A DNA stretch of 51,688 nucleotides from Pseudomonadota bacterium (GTDB lineage: Bacteria; Tectomicrobia; Entotheonellia; Entotheonellales; Entotheonellaceae): contig SXND01000013.1 in the NCBI GenBank assembly GCA_005777235.1, positions 1-51,688 on the forward strand. Reading direction: 5' to 3'. The notes beneath the pieces were generated by a model. That model saw only the letters and a list, made by a program, of their open reading frames with translations, ran no database searches and was not told the DNA's origin. The translations under genes and the position numbers were made by a program. The number at the start of each line of letters is the position of its first letter. Position 1 is the first letter of the stretch. Below, one piece after another: positions 16,495-25,437 of this stretch.

Positions 16495-17406
16495 CTATGA
16501 CTGTGGGACTTTGTCGAGGGCCATGAGCAAAAAGATCAACGGCAGGTAGACCAGTGAGACGAACAACAGACGACGTGCCGCTACCGTGGTATAGGCACGG
16601 GCGAGATCAATCCCAAATCCCAGAAAAACGAGCCCCAGGAGCAAGGCTGCCACAAAATACACCACCCCGGTCATCCCGACCAGGGTAGGCAGCAAACCGA
16701 CAGCCAACAGCGCCAGAGAATGGATGACCACATGCCGCCCAGTGCTCCATCCTTCTGGATCAAGCACCGGGAGAATCCGAAACCCGGCGCGGGCGTAATC
16801 GTCACGATACAACCGCGCAATGGCGAGTGAGTGAGGGATTTGCCACAGGAAGAGGATAGCAAACAGCACCCAGGCCCCGTTCCCCGCGCTCCCACGCGCT
16901 GCCACCCAACCCACCACCGGCGGTAACGCCCCGGCCACCGCCCCCACGAGACTGCATAAGGACGTCTTCATTTTCAGCGGGGTATAGCCAAACAGGTAAC
17001 TCCCGACAATCGCACTCGTGATGCACGCACTCCATGGTTCCACCAGCAACGTGAGATAGAGCAGCCCACTCGCCGTGGTCACTATCCCAAACCACAACGC
17101 GGCCGATGGCGGGATCCGTCCGTCTTGCACGGGGCGCGTCTGCGTACGTGGCATGAGGGCATCGGCTTCAATCTCGATATAGGCGTTGAGCGCCAGCGCG
17201 CCACCGGCGGCCAGCGCGACACCAACGAGTAGATGTTGCACCTGCCACCAGTCCACCGGCCCTGGTGCCCCCATGTAAAAACCTACCAGGGTGACGACAA
17301 GAATCATGAGCACCAAGCGCATCTTGGCCAGCTCCAGATAATCCAGCAGACGCTGGTACGCTGGCACGCGTGCGACTCTGACCGTTGCCGTCCGGAACTC
17401 CATCAT
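16495..17406 (-). CDS. ctaB: Protoheme IX farnesyltransferase (heme O synthase)
   Basis: A 303-residue UbiA-family membrane enzyme of normal length, which transfers a farnesyl group to heme B to make heme O for the oxidase. The first Asp-rich region is present as N-A-Y-I-E-I-E-A-D-A-L-M-P-R-T, with R-P-V after it; the second is Y-R-D-D-Y-A-R-A-G. K-L-x-K-T-S follows Y-T-P-L. The position immediately after ctaD is usual. No heme A synthase (ctaA) gene is present in the window, so whether heme A or O is used is open. Confidence 0.92.
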   Translation of the reverse strand: MMEFRTATVRVARVPAYQRLLDYLELAKMRLVLMILVVTLVGFYMGAPGPVDWWQVQHLLVGVALAAGGALALNAYIEIEADALMPRTQTRPVQDGRIPPSAALWFGIVTTASGLLYLTLLVEPWSACITSAIVGSYLFGYTPLKMKTSLCSLVGAVAGALPPVVGWVAARGSAGNGAWVLFAILFLWQIPHSLAIARLYRDDYARAGFRILPVLDPEGWSTGRHVVIHSLALLAVGLLPTLVGMTGVVYFVAALLLGLVFLGFGIDLARAYTTVAARRLLFVSLVYLPLIFLLMALDKVPQS

Positions 17407-17449
17407 ACGCTCACCTGTCCAGGCAGAAAATGTGCCTTAAACGCATGGC

Positions 17450-19222
17450 CTAATGTCCGCTGCGGCGTGGAATCGCTTCGAGACGCCGGCTCTGTGGTAA
17501 CCAATCCTCTGCCACGTCTGGCGAACTGAATTCGTAGGGGCCACGATAGACCACCGGCGGCGTCAGGAAGTTCGCATGCGGTGGCGGAGACGGGGTATCC
17601 CATTCCAGGGTATTGGCTTGCCAGGGATTTTCCGTAGCCCGCTCCCCAGCAACCAGTGACTTAATGAAATTGATCACGAAGGGGATCTGCGACACCCCCA
17701 GGCACAGCGCCATGACGGTGATAAACGTGTTCATGCCTGTGAAGGGTTCGAGGAACTTATAGTCTGTCGGGTTGTAGATACGCCGCAGATGACCGCCCAC
17801 GCCCAGAAAGTGCATGGGGAAGAAGGTCAGATTGAAAAACACGAAGGTGAGCCAGAAGTGAATCTTGCCCATCTTTTCGTCCAGCATGCGGCCAAACATC
17901 TTGGGAAACCAGAAATAGATCCCAGCAAACACGCCAAAGATGATGCCAGCCACCACGTAGTGAATGTGGGCCACGATGTAGTACGTATCGTGGATAAAGA
18001 TGTCGACCGGCGTTGAGGCCATAAAAATGCCACTCAGGCCCCCAATCGTAAACAGGGACACAAACCCGAGGGCAAACAGCATCGGCGTGGGGAAGGTCAG
18101 TCGGCCACCCCACAGCGTCCCGAGCCAGTTAAAGGTTTTAATGGCTGAGGGCACCGCAATGAACATCGTCGTCAGCATGAAGGCGGTCCCCAGCGCCGGA
18201 TTCATACCGCTCTGAAACATGTGATGGCCCCAGACTACCCAGGACAAGAAGGCAATCGCGATCATCGAAAACACCATGGCGTGATAGCCATACACCGGCT
18301 TGCGCGAAAACACCGGCAAGATGTCCGAGGTAATGCCCATGGCCGGGAGGACGAGGATGTACACTTCAGGATGGCCAAAGAACCAGAACAGGTGCTGCCA
18401 CAACAGCGGCTCACCACCACCAGAGGGGATAAAAAAGCTCGTACCAAACATGCGATCAAAGAGCATCATGGCCAGGGCCGACGTCAGGACGGGTAAGGCC
18501 AACAGCAACAAGACGGCGACGATAAACAGCGACCAGATGGTGAGGGGCATACGAAACCAGGTCATACCTGGCGCCCGCATGTTGATGATGGTCGTGATGT
18601 AGTTGATCGAACCCATCAACGACGAGAAACCCAGAATAAACAGGCTAATGCACCAGAGATTGACGCCCCACGCCCCGCCGACCCCGGCATACTGCGGCAC
18701 CGCAGCCAGGGGCGCATAGCTCGTCCACCCGCCACCAGCGGCACCACCGGGCACGAAAAACGAGATAATCATCAGAATCGTGGCGGGAATCGCGGTCCAG
18801 AACGACAGCATATTCAGGACGGGAAACGCCATATCCCCCGCGCCAATGGAAATCGGGATCAGAAAATTGCCAAACCCGCCCACCAGAATCGGCATGACCA
18901 CGAAGAAGATCATGATGGTGGCATGCATGGTAAAGAGTGTGTTGTAAACCTCAGAGCTGATCACCCCAAGCCGCATGGAAGGCAGCCAGTTTTGGTTCTC
19001 CCAAAATTCCTCTGAAATCCATCCGCTCAGCGGTAACGGGGTGCCCGGAAAACCGAGCTGCCAGCGTACCATCATGGCGAGTAGACCGCCGACAACCAGC
19101 ATCAGCAGTCCGCTAAAGAGAAACTGCCGCCCAATCATCTTGTGGTCAAGCGAAAAAATGTAGTGGCGAATAAATCCTTCGCGGTGGTGCTCCGCATGTA
19201 CCCCGCCTTGCGACTCACTCAT
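17450..19222 (-). CDS. ctaD: Cytochrome c oxidase subunit I
   Basis: A 590-residue catalytic subunit with about 12 helices that reduces O2 to water and pumps protons. Ligands are intact: H100 and H421 for the low-spin heme, H419 for the active-site heme, and H284, H333 and H334 for copper B, with Y288 positioned for the His-Tyr crosslink. E286 in G-H-P-E-V-Y marks an A1-type enzyme with a D channel. The C-terminus extends into a ~60-residue soluble tail. The neighbour order ctaC-ctaD-ctaB is canonical. Confidence 0.97.
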   Translation of the reverse strand: MSESQGGVHAEHHREGFIRHYIFSLDHKMIGRQFLFSGLLMLVVGGLLAMMVRWQLGFPGTPLPLSGWISEEFWENQNWLPSMRLGVISSEVYNTLFTMHATIMIFFVVMPILVGGFGNFLIPISIGAGDMAFPVLNMLSFWTAIPATILMIISFFVPGGAAGGGWTSYAPLAAVPQYAGVGGAWGVNLWCISLFILGFSSLMGSINYITTIINMRAPGMTWFRMPLTIWSLFIVAVLLLLALPVLTSALAMMLFDRMFGTSFFIPSGGGEPLLWQHLFWFFGHPEVYILVLPAMGITSDILPVFSRKPVYGYHAMVFSMIAIAFLSWVVWGHHMFQSGMNPALGTAFMLTTMFIAVPSAIKTFNWLGTLWGGRLTFPTPMLFALGFVSLFTIGGLSGIFMASTPVDIFIHDTYYIVAHIHYVVAGIIFGVFAGIYFWFPKMFGRMLDEKMGKIHFWLTFVFFNLTFFPMHFLGVGGHLRRIYNPTDYKFLEPFTGMNTFITVMALCLGVSQIPFVINFIKSLVAGERATENPWQANTLEWDTPSPPPHANFLTPPVVYRGPYEFSSPDVAEDWLPQSRRLEAIPRRSGH

Positions 19223-19280
19223 GCCTCGTTCCCTTCTTTCTCAAACCTCACGGTTGCAGCCTTTCCTCGGCGTGTACGGT

Positions 19281-19961
19281 TTAGCGCCACGTTTTTTGTA
19301 CCCAGGCTTGATACTCAGCCTCAGAGAGGACGTTGACCCAACTTATCATGCCAGAATGCCCCGGACCGCACAATTCTGCACAGGGCAGCTCATAGCGTCC
19401 GGGTTTGGTGACATTGAACCACACGGGAATGACGCGCCCTGGGACCGCGTCTTGCTTGAGACGAAACGAAGGCACAAAAAAACTATGAATGACATCCTCG
19501 CTGCTGAGGTACACCCGCACCACTTTGTTGACGGGCACGTACAGTTCTCTGGTGGAGGTGTCTTTGTCCGTTTTATCATCTGCCGTGTCAAAGGCTTTAT
19601 CGGGCCCGGGATAGGCAAAGCCCCAGCCAAACTGTTTGGCCGTGACCCGCACCTCCACATCAGGCGGCGGACTCTGGCCTTTAATTTCCGCCCAGCTTGT
19701 CTTGCTCACAAACCAGATACCGACGAACACGATGGCCGGAATGATCGTCCACGTCAGCTCCAGCAGGTTGTTGCCATGGGTATACGTCGCCCGCCGGGTA
19801 TCCCCGTCCTGCACACGGTAACGTACAATAAACCAGACCATGAGGACCGTCACTAGCAGAAAAATAAACGCAGTGAGGTAATAGATAAAATAAAAGACAT
19901 CATCAATAGATTTGGCGTATGTTGAGACGCCGCCATACCCACCCGGCAACCAGCCTAGCAT
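19281..19961 (-). CDS. ctaC: Cytochrome c oxidase subunit II
   Basis: A 226-residue protein with two membrane helices (residues ~22-46 and ~68-86) and a periplasmic cupredoxin domain. The CuA ligands are complete: H159, C194, C198, H202 and M205, in E-D-V-I-H-S-F and C-A-E-L-C-G-P-G-H-S-G-M. An Asp-rich insertion (residues 119-134) interrupts the domain. There is no fused cytochrome c domain, so this is aa3- rather than caa3-type. The product lacks a typical cleavable signal. GGGGAGGGG precedes the ATG. First gene of the operon; a strong promoter lies ~200 bases upstream. Confidence 0.95.
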   Translation of the reverse strand: MLGWLPGGYGGVSTYAKSIDDVFYFIYYLTAFIFLLVTVLMVWFIVRYRVQDGDTRRATYTHGNNLLELTWTIIPAIVFVGIWFVSKTSWAEIKGQSPPPDVEVRVTAKQFGWGFAYPGPDKAFDTADDKTDKDTSTRELYVPVNKVVRVYLSSEDVIHSFFVPSFRLKQDAVPGRVIPVWFNVTKPGRYELPCAELCGPGHSGMISWVNVLSEAEYQAWVQKTWR

Positions 19962-20372
19962 CAGCCCCTCCCCATCTCATTCACGGTGTTCCTCCAACCA
20001 CGGCTTTGCCACATCACATGCGCAGCACTCTAGCATGCTCTTCCCACGCTGCCCACCCCGCGTCGAGGCTTTGCCTGCTGGGTGACATGCTGCTACCACA
20101 GCATCGCAGCGTTGCCCATGCTCGCCTAGCGTCGTCTGATGTCCTTGCCCGTTGACGGGCAGCCACTATAAGCCGATTTTCTCAGGGCTGTCAAGGGGCT
20201 TTACCCCTGCCGTTCTCGTTCGACATGCCATCATAGCCCCCGTCCGCGGACGGCGCCCGGTGTGTGCCCAGTGGCTGCCACACGCCTAAACGTGTAAGGT
20301 ATACGCAGGCAGGTCCACCACGCCGTACATCATGCGACATATCAGCTGTCGCACACATCAAGGAGGTAAGAG
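19962..20372. other. 411-base divergent intergenic region
   Basis: It holds the minus-strand oxidase promoter (listed separately), a GCCCGTTGACGGGC hairpin at 20147-20160 in its early leader, and the upstream region of the luciferase-like gene, for which no clear promoter was seen. No credible coding sequence was found. Confidence 0.6.
20165..20194 (-). promoter_or_regulatory. Sigma70-type promoter of the cytochrome oxidase operon
   Basis: On the minus strand TTGACA (20189-20194) is followed after 18 bases by TATAGT (20165-20170). It points toward ctaC, leaving a leader of about 200 bases. The consensus -35 and near-consensus -10 make this a strong candidate. Confidence 0.6.
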
Positions 20373-21545
20373 ATGATCCGCCATTTTTCCGTCCTGTACG
20401 CTGGCCATGTGCTGGAAGGCGAAGGCGTGGGGTTTCAGGGCACCCCGGCTGACGACCGCCATTATAGCAATGAACGCTGTATCAAGGCTTTTGACATTGC
20501 GCAGGCGCTGGCCCAGCAGATGGACCGCTTGGGGTATCACACCCTGTGGATGGCTGAGCACCATTTCCAGCGCGAGGGCTACGAGTGCATCCCGAATCTG
20601 CTCATGCTGAGCCTGTGGTTAGCCCAACACACGCAACGCCTCAAATTTGGCTGTGGTTTCAACGTGCTGCCGATGTGGCATCCGCTACGCCTGGCGGAAG
20701 ATTTTGCCATGGCCGATATTTTGACGGGTGGTCGCGTCGTGTGCGGTGTTGGCCGGGGCTATCACACCCGCGAGGTCGAGACCTTTGGCGCGCCCATGGC
20801 CGATGCCGACGCCAACCGGGAACTGTTTGAAGAGCAGTTCGAGGTCCTCATGAAGGCGTTCAACGAGCCGTCCTTCTCCCATCATGGCAAGCACTACAAC
20901 ATCCCGCCCGACGTCCCGTACCGTGGCTACCAGTTGCAGGAGATTACGCTGGTGCCGCGCCCCGTACATCTGCCCGTGGATCTCTGGCAGCCTGTGGTCA
21001 GTGGCAGTCCGCGTGGGCTCGCTTTTATGGCGAAGCACGGCATCAAAGGCATGATTCTCGGCACCGCCACCGAGTACGTCGAGCGCTGGGTGCGGGCGTA
21101 TCAAGAGGCCAATGCCCGCCAGGGGCGCCAGCTGCGCCTTGGCGAAAACCTCGGGCTCGGCCTGTGGCTCTACATGGATGAAACACATGAGAAAGCCAAG
21201 CGTGGCCTGCAACCGATGTTCGAGGAACACGTCAAATTCGCGGCCCCGCTCGGCATGCTACGGTACAACGACCAGCAGATCGCGGCCACGGGCCCCGACG
21301 GCGTGGCGCGACATATTGCCGCCGGCACCAATTTCGAGGAGGTGTTGGAGAAGCAAGCCTGGTTCTGTGGTACCCCAGCAGAGACCGTCGCCTATCTGCA
21401 GGAGATCGAGGCCCGGTATCCTGGCCTGGAACATATTGTCCTCGGTTTTCCCATGGGTGCCAGCCTGAGCCAGTTTCAGGAACTCTTGAGCAGCTTTGCG
21501 CACGAGGTCATGCCCGCCTTTCAGCAGGCAGCCGTAGGAGCCTAG
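20373..21545 (+). CDS. Luciferase-like (LLM class) flavin-dependent monooxygenase
   Basis: A 390-residue bacterial-luciferase-like TIM-barrel protein that uses FMNH2 or F420. Visible marks: W-M-A-E-H-H-F near residue 53-60, GCGFNVLPMWHPLRLAED, the family-wide G-R-V-V-C-G-V-G-R-G-Y and S-P-R-G-L-A-F-M-A. CAAGGAGG precedes the ATG. The substrate is unknown. A flavin reductase gene 1.4 kb downstream could supply reduced flavin, and a FAD oxidase lies between, so this stretch is a flavin-enzyme neighbourhood. Confidence 0.85.
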   Translation: MIRHFSVLYAGHVLEGEGVGFQGTPADDRHYSNERCIKAFDIAQALAQQMDRLGYHTLWMAEHHFQREGYECIPNLLMLSLWLAQHTQRLKFGCGFNVLPMWHPLRLAEDFAMADILTGGRVVCGVGRGYHTREVETFGAPMADADANRELFEEQFEVLMKAFNEPSFSHHGKHYNIPPDVPYRGYQLQEITLVPRPVHLPVDLWQPVVSGSPRGLAFMAKHGIKGMILGTATEYVERWVRAYQEANARQGRQLRLGENLGLGLWLYMDETHEKAKRGLQPMFEEHVKFAAPLGMLRYNDQQIAATGPDGVARHIAAGTNFEEVLEKQAWFCGTPAETVAYLQEIEARYPGLEHIVLGFPMGASLSQFQELLSSFAHEVMPAFQQAAVGA

Positions 21546-21558
21546 CGTGTGTTGCCTC

Positions 21559-21600
21559 AGCCTGACCGACAGAGCACCGGCTGCTCCTGCAGGTCAGGCT
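21559..21600. terminator. Hairpin between convergent genes
   Basis: AGCCTGACC (21559-21567) pairs with GGTCAGGCT (21592-21600), with an inner AGCA/TGCT pairing. It fills the gap between the luciferase-like gene and the convergent FAD oxidase stop, so it could terminate both. Confidence 0.5.
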
Positions 21601-22743
21601 TCAGCCCGACACGGATACCCCAGTCGTAAAGCGGGCAGGATCAAAAGCGGCCAGCGAGACGGCACTCGTGCCCTCGACAATCAGCTCGGCAATGCAGCGC
21701 GTGCTCAGCGCACTGAGGAGCATACCGCTGCGGAAATGGCCCGCGAGTATGTACACCCCCGGCCACCCTGGCACCGGGCCCATGAGGGGCAGACGATCCT
21801 CCGAGCACGGGCGCAAACCGCAGATGTGGCCGACGACCTGCGCGTCGTCCAGCCCAGGCGCCATATGGAGCGCTGCGTCTAGAATCGCTTGGCGCCCGGC
21901 GGCAGTGGGCTGCGTGACGAAGCCGCTGTCGTGCTCTTCGGTGGTGCCAGCCAGGGTGAGTCCATCCGCCTTGGCCACTAGATACATGCCACCATACGAG
22001 ATCGTGGCGCGCAGCTGCGGATCAGGCACGCGTAACTCCAGTAATTGCCCACGCACTGGGTAGACCGGGATCCGTAAGCCCACCCAGGCCGCGGTGTGGG
22101 CGCTCCACGGTCCCATGGCGAGCACGACCGTGGGCGCCGTCAGCGTGGGGCCCGTGCGCAGGTGGACGCTGATGCCCGGTCCGACCTGGCGCTCCAGCCC
22201 AATGACTGCGCCATGGCGGATGGTCATGCCCCGTCGCTCAGCGGCGCGTGCCAGGGCCAGCACAAAGCGGTAAGCCAGCACTTGGGCCTGGTGCGTCATC
22301 AGCGCGCCGAGCATGGCGCGGTTCAGTCGTGGCTCCACCTCCCACAGCGCCTGCCCTTCCAGCCAGGTGACTGGCGGGGTGGCGTCGCAGTGCGTTCGGG
22401 CATACGCCTGGAGCGTCTCGGCCTCGGCCAGCGTAAAGGCCGGGTGAATAACCGGGTTCTCACGATAGCCAATGTCCACGCCGGATTCGTCCAGGAGCTG
22501 CTGCCGCAGGGTCTGATGCACGGCAAAGCTGGCGCCGGCAAAAGCGCTCAGTGGGTCATCGCCCGTTAAGTGGGCGCCGTGGCCGACGGCCTCTAACATC
22601 GCTGCCGCAACGCCCGAGGCGCCACAGGCAATGGCTTCTTGCTCGAGCACCAGCACGTTCAACCCGGCTTTGCTCAGCCAATACGCCGTGCCACATCCCA
22701 TGACCCCGGCTCCGACAACGATTACATCCGGCTGCTGCGACAT
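21601..22743 (-). CDS. FAD-dependent oxidoreductase (DAO family)
   Basis: A 380-residue glycine/D-amino-acid oxidase-type flavoenzyme. The N-terminal dinucleotide-binding motif V-V-G-A-G-V-M-G-C-G-T-A-Y is intact, and the C-terminus has the family's second FAD contact (YILAGHFRSGMLLS). Likely reaction: oxidation of a C-N bond with O2 as acceptor; the ThiO/sarcosine oxidase subfamilies are both possible. The ATG at 22743 gives the canonical start with GGAG upstream; the frame is open upstream, but that part lacks homology-like features. Transcribed divergently from the flavin reductase. Confidence 0.85.
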   Translation of the reverse strand: MSQQPDVIVVGAGVMGCGTAYWLSKAGLNVLVLEQEAIACGASGVAAAMLEAVGHGAHLTGDDPLSAFAGASFAVHQTLRQQLLDESGVDIGYRENPVIHPAFTLAEAETLQAYARTHCDATPPVTWLEGQALWEVEPRLNRAMLGALMTHQAQVLAYRFVLALARAAERRGMTIRHGAVIGLERQVGPGISVHLRTGPTLTAPTVVLAMGPWSAHTAAWVGLRIPVYPVRGQLLELRVPDPQLRATISYGGMYLVAKADGLTLAGTTEEHDSGFVTQPTAAGRQAILDAALHMAPGLDDAQVVGHICGLRPCSEDRLPLMGPVPGWPGVYILAGHFRSGMLLSALSTRCIAELIVEGTSAVSLAAFDPARFTTGVSVSG

Positions 22744-22806
22744 AACTCCAATCCTTTCGAGGGGATGGCCTGCCTGTTGCGACGCTGTGGTGCGGTATGC
22801 TTGGGC

Positions 22807-22837
22807 ATTATAGCGGTATTCGACGGGGAAGAGGCAA
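22807..22837 (-). promoter_or_regulatory. Possible promoter of the FAD oxidase gene
   Basis: On the minus strand a consensus -10 TATAAT (22807-22812) follows TTGCCT (22832-22837) with a 19-base spacer, slightly long. It lies 64 bases before the ATG of the FAD oxidase. Confidence 0.4.
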
Positions 22838-22949
22838 CCCCGGGGCTGGACTGGCGCCACGCCGACGCTTTGCAGGTCTGCCGGGGTATGCTATAAACAT
22901 GCGCAGACCAGTTCGCGTGTTGCTGTGCTATCCAAGGAAAGGATACGCC

Positions 22950-23453
22950 ATGAACGAAGATGCTAAAAAAACTGCCTTGCGGATGATTCCCTATGGTCTG
23001 TATGTTTTGACCGCTGAAGCCAAGGATGGTGCGATTGCCGCGGCAACGGTCAACTGGGTGACCCAGGGCGCCTTTAGTCCACCGCTGGTGGTCCTGGGGG
23101 TCAAAACGGATTCGGGGGCCCATGCCCTGATTAAGGAAAGCAAGCAATTTGCCCTGAATGTCCTGGGCAAGGGGCAACAAGCCATGGCCTTCAATTTTTT
23201 CAAGTCGCATGAGCGCGAAGGCAATACCATTGGTGGTGAGCCCTTTGAGTCGGGTCCGAATGGCGCCCCGTTGCTGCTCAATACCCCAGCGTGGGTGGCC
23301 TGCACGCTCGTCGAAACGATTGAGCGTGGTGATCACTCGGTCTTTATCGGTGAAGTGACAGAGGCTGGGGTACGCACCGCCCCTGAAGGGCGTGCCGATG
23401 ATGCCACGCTGTGGCTCAAAGATCTCGGTGAGCGCATGTTCTACGGCGGGTAA
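22950..23453 (+). CDS. Flavin reductase-domain protein
   Basis: A 167-residue FMN-binding split-barrel protein of the flavin-reductase family. M-I-P-Y-G-L-Y-V-L-T, A-A-A-T-V-N-W-V-T-Q and the S-P-P-L-V-V-L-G-V segment are the usual FMN-contact motifs. It probably supplies reduced flavin to a partner monooxygenase such as the nearby luciferase-like enzyme, or acts on its own substrate. AAGGAAAGGA precedes the ATG. Confidence 0.88.
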   Translation: MNEDAKKTALRMIPYGLYVLTAEAKDGAIAAATVNWVTQGAFSPPLVVLGVKTDSGAHALIKESKQFALNVLGKGQQAMAFNFFKSHEREGNTIGGEPFESGPNGAPLLLNTPAWVACTLVETIERGDHSVFIGEVTEAGVRTAPEGRADDATLWLKDLGERMFYGG

Positions 23454-23593
23454 ACCGCGGCCAGTCGGCTGAGAACCCGCCCACTACCCTGCGGGCTCGG
23501 GTCGTGGACAGCAGCCGGTCCGGGTACCGTCCGCCGCTCCACGCTGGCGCTCTCAGGTCTAGAGTCGCTTATGGCGATGCCAGGAGAGTCGAC

Positions 23594-24037
23594 GTGCCGT
23601 CAGAGACCGATTTACAGATTACCGACACGGTGGTGCTGCCGCTGTCTGAACTCCACTTTCAGTTTAGTCGCAGCAGTGGCCCTGGGGGACAGCACGTCAA
23701 TCGCACCGCCTCGCAGGTGGAGTTGCTCTTTGATGTCGGCAACTCCCCGAGTCTCAGCGAGATGCAGCGCTCCCGTGTGCTGCGTCAATTACGCTCGTAT
23801 ATCGACACCCATGGCATCCTGCATCTCACCTCGCAGACCACGCGCAGCCAACACCGCAATCGTGCCGAAGTCGTCGAGCGCTTTATCCTCTTCTTGCAAC
23901 GCGCCTTGCATGTGCCCAAGCGCCGCATTCCCACCCGCCCATCCCTGGGTGTGGCGGTACGGCGCTTAGAGTCGAAACAGCGCACCAGCACGGTGAAACA
24001 AACCCGGCGCCGCCCCGGCCTAGCCGCGGATGAGTAA
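23594..24037 (+). CDS. arfB: ArfB/YaeJ-like peptidyl-tRNA hydrolase (GGQ release factor)
   Basis: A 147-residue protein with the class I release-factor catalytic motif G-P-G-G-Q-H-V-N-R-T-A-S, and a basic C-terminal tail (KRRIPTRPSLGVAVRRLESK), as in ArfB, which rescues stalled ribosomes by hydrolysing peptidyl-tRNA with the tail in the mRNA channel. GTG at 23594 is chosen: AGGAG sits seven bases before it, and residues upstream of it are not conserved-looking. Confidence 0.85.
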   Translation: MPSETDLQITDTVVLPLSELHFQFSRSSGPGGQHVNRTASQVELLFDVGNSPSLSEMQRSRVLRQLRSYIDTHGILHLTSQTTRSQHRNRAEVVERFILFLQRALHVPKRRIPTRPSLGVAVRRLESKQRTSTVKQTRRRPGLAADE

Positions 24038-24135
24038 GAGGTGCCAGCCCACGCGCCTTGTCGAGCGCGCCCGCTGTCGCCTATAATGGCAGCATGCACC
24101 ACGAGACATCGCGACTTTCCTTCCAGGAGCCCAGC

Positions 24136-24753
24136 ATGGCGAGCCCCATCCAGATTATCGAGTTCTCCGATTACCTTTGACCCTGGTGTTATCCGGCGGC
24201 AGTTCGCCTCCATCGCTTACAAGAACGCTATGGCGCACAGTTGCAGATTGAACGACGCGCCTTCCCCTTACGCCCTGCACCCCAGGCCACGACCCCGTTC
24301 CGGGGTACCCGGCGCGAAGCCTCCTGGCGCCGTATCGCGGCCATGGTCAAGCCTGATGGCATCAACTGGAAGATGTGGGAACGAGATGATTACCCCAACT
24401 GGAGCCTGCCCGCGCTGGAAGCGGCCAAGTGTGCGGCCTTCCAGAGTCCCGAAGCGGCGGACGACCTGCATTTTCGCCTGTTCCGTGGCTTTTTTGAAGA
24501 GGGCATCAACCTCGCTCAACCCGAGGAACTCCTGGCGTTGGTCCGGCAGGCGCCGTTGGACTTTGACCGTTTTCTGGCCGATTTCACCTCAGGGCGGGCC
24601 CGTCAGGCCGTCTTGGATGACTACAACAGCGCGGTCACGACGTACATGGTGTCGGCCAGTCCCACCGTGGTGTTCAATGACGAATCGCCGATTGTCGGCG
24701 CCGTACCCATTGGGGAATACGAGAAGATGCTGGAAAAACTCGGGGTAGCGTAG
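24136..24753 (+). CDS. DsbA-family selenoprotein (U-P-W-C active site)
   Basis: With UGA at 24178-24180 read as selenocysteine this is a 205-residue DsbA/FrnE-type thioredoxin-fold protein: MASPIQIIEFSDYL-U15-P-W-C18-Y. Relatives carry C-P-W-C at exactly this place, so Sec replaces the nucleophilic Cys. The start has ideal signals (AGGAG, 6-base gap, ATG). The rest is typical: a long helical insertion, then S-A-S-P-T-V-V-F-N with the cis-Pro, and V-G-A-V-P-I-G-E-Y. Without the UGA decoded, only 14 residues would be made; an unaided annotation would call a shorter gene from 24241 and lose the active site. There is no signal peptide, so it is probably cytoplasmic, unlike classic DsbA. Twelve bases before nth. 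Known DsbA-like selenoproteins exist, so the family is not new, but the call is. Confidence 0.88.
24181..24208 (+). promoter_or_regulatory. Candidate bacterial SECIS element of the DsbA-like gene
   Basis: After the UGA, GGCG (24195-24198) pairs with CGCC (24205-24208) around the loop GCAGTT, whose first base is G at position 19 after the UGA. This satisfies the usual bacterial SECIS distance and loop-G rule, though the stem is only 4 bp. Confidence 0.55.
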
Positions 24754-24765
24754 ATAGGGCCCCTT

Positions 24766-25422
24766 ATGCTGCAAAAACAGTTGCGTGAGGCCATGGCCAT
24801 CCTGCAACGTGACGTCCCGACCTGGGACGTGCCCGTGGTCAGCCTCATCGCCCAAGAAAGCCATGATCCCTACCGGGTGCTGATCTCGACGCTGTTGAGC
24901 TTGCGCACCCTTGATCAAACCACCGGCCCGGCAGCACAGCGGCTGTTTGCCCTGGCAGATACGCCCGCCGCCATGGTGGGCCTGGACCGTCAGACCGTCG
25001 AACGGGTGATTTATCCGGTGGGCTTTTATCGCAACAAAGCCGGGCAGATTCTGGAGATTTCCCAGCGCCTGCTCGATCACTTTGATGGGCGCGTCCCTGA
25101 CGACCTCGACGTCCTGCTGACCTTTAACGGGGTTGGGCGCAAAACCGCCAATCTCGTCTTGGCTGAAGGGTACGGCATCCCGGCGCTCTGTGTGGACACG
25201 CACGTGCATCGCATTTCTAACCGTTGGGGGTACATCAAGACCAAAGATCCTTTCGATACCGAGATGACCCTGCGCAAAAAACTGCCGAGTGAGTACTGGC
25301 TGGTGTACAATCCCTGCCTGGTGGCCCTGGGCCAGCATCGTTGCAAGCCGACCTCCCCGATGTGTAGCCAGTGCCCGGTGGCCCATGTCTGCCAGCGCGT
25401 CGGCGTGCAGCGCCAGCGCTAG
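24766..25422 (+). CDS. nth: Endonuclease III (DNA glycosylase/AP lyase)
   Basis: A 218-residue Nth protein that excises oxidised pyrimidines. The helix-hairpin-helix reads L-L-T-F-N-G-V-G-R-K, with catalytic K126 and D144 (V-D-T-H-V-H-R). The 4Fe-4S loop is complete: C193-x6-C200-x2-C203-x5-C209. It follows the DsbA-like selenoprotein by 12 bases, probably co-transcribed. Confidence 0.95.
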   Translation: MLQKQLREAMAILQRDVPTWDVPVVSLIAQESHDPYRVLISTLLSLRTLDQTTGPAAQRLFALADTPAAMVGLDRQTVERVIYPVGFYRNKAGQILEISQRLLDHFDGRVPDDLDVLLTFNGVGRKTANLVLAEGYGIPALCVDTHVHRISNRWGYIKTKDPFDTEMTLRKKLPSEYWLVYNPCLVALGQHRCKPTSPMCSQCPVAHVCQRVGVQRQR

Positions 25423-25437
25423 GGAGGAGGCCGCACG

